This document shows positions 63,960-64,000 of a stretch of 64,000 nt of DNA, one piece after another. The notes under the pieces are model-generated. The model made no database searches. It had not been told where the DNA came from and saw only the letters and a program-made list of their open reading frames with translations. Position 1 is the first letter of the stretch; each line of letters starts with the position of its first letter. Source of the DNA: Evansella halocellulosilytica (GTDB lineage Bacteria > Bacillota > Bacilli > Bacillales > Salisediminibacteriaceae); NCBI RefSeq assembly GCF_002335745.1, contig NZ_NIST01000001.1, forward strand, positions 3,410,354 to 3,474,353, given 5' to 3'. Both the position numbers and the translations under genes were made by a program.

Positions 63960-64000
63960 AATTTATTCACAAGAAACAACACTATTTCCCTCTCCGTTAG
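63892..64000 (+). CDS. ABC transporter permease, N-terminal part (cut by window edge)
   Basis: The frame is open from ATG 63892 to the edge, 36 codons, starting MISILRRLAFFTVLIVIWEI. The pattern (basic start, one membrane helix, then LFPSPL) is that of SsuC/TauC/ThiX permeases. It overlaps the ATPase gene by 68 nt; GGGAGGAG lies just upstream of its ATG. The pair forms an operon of one importer. Confidence 0.75.
   Translation, partial: MISILRRLAFFTVLIVIWEIIFRIYSQETTLFPSPL

Overview
The window is AT-rich chromosomal DNA of a Bacillaceae bacterium (Bacillus or a close, possibly alkaliphilic or halotolerant relative). This rests on AGGAGG-type ribosome binding sites, frequent TTG and GTG starts, the Firmicutes AddAB pair in place of RecBCD, an odhAB operon preceded by a CcpA-like cre site, Bacillus-style AcsA, PatA and YkpA homologues, and a nas-type nitrate assimilation operon. 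No rRNA, tRNA, CRISPR array or riboswitch was recognised.

Layout. 1-716: 5' part of an IS1182-family element running off the left edge. 988-12.5 kb: housekeeping genes, namely a CPBP protease, acetyl-CoA synthetase, a 51-residue membrane peptide next to fumarase, a membrane dipeptidase, an msrA-msrB pair, an ABC-class ATPase, a secreted DUF4397 protein and a D,D-carboxypeptidase. 12.7-20.9 kb: an esterase, a membrane protein, PatA, an SRAP protein and odhA-odhB. 20.9-23.3 kb: a decayed IS1182 copy, repeats, and a PadR/DUF1048 locus in which two of three DUF1048 genes are broken. 23.6-27.3 kb: a small alarmone-hydrolase-like HD protein, a ZIP transporter, a VOC protein and a GNAT acetyltransferase. 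27.5-32.6 kb: a serine beta-lactamase-like gene split by a complete 3.5-kb transposon. 32.7-34.4 kb: a carboxypeptidase relic and an oxidoreductase. 34.4-42.9 kb: a six-gene nitrate/nitrite assimilation operon on the minus strand. 43.6-45.8 kb: a VTT-domain protein, a small membrane protein and RarD. 46.5-58.8 kb: a DNA end-processing operon addB-addA-sbcD-sbcC followed by a DinB-like gene. 58.8-64 kb: an ABC-F ATPase, a 32-bp tandem repeat, PepF, and the start of an SsuBC/ThiZX-type ABC transporter operon.

How the genes work together. The nas operon imports nitrate (NarK-type MFS), reduces it to nitrite (NasC) and ammonium (NasDE), and supplies the siroheme precursor (SUMT). AddAB and SbcCD together process double-strand breaks and hairpins. 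FumC, OdhAB and AcsA serve the TCA cycle and acetate use.

Most interesting region. The element at 27687-31190 has TGTC-starting inverted ends, a 6-bp target duplication, repeated sites at its left end, a DDE transposase plus AAA ATPase pair, a DUF6431 zinc-ribbon protein in place of a recognisable TniQ, and a 43-residue coiled-coil ORF. Removing it and one target copy restores a 522-codon serine hydrolase. Three families of dispersed repeats are also present. One of them sits at the same place inside both IS1182 copies, and another appears to have inserted into a third repeat copy.
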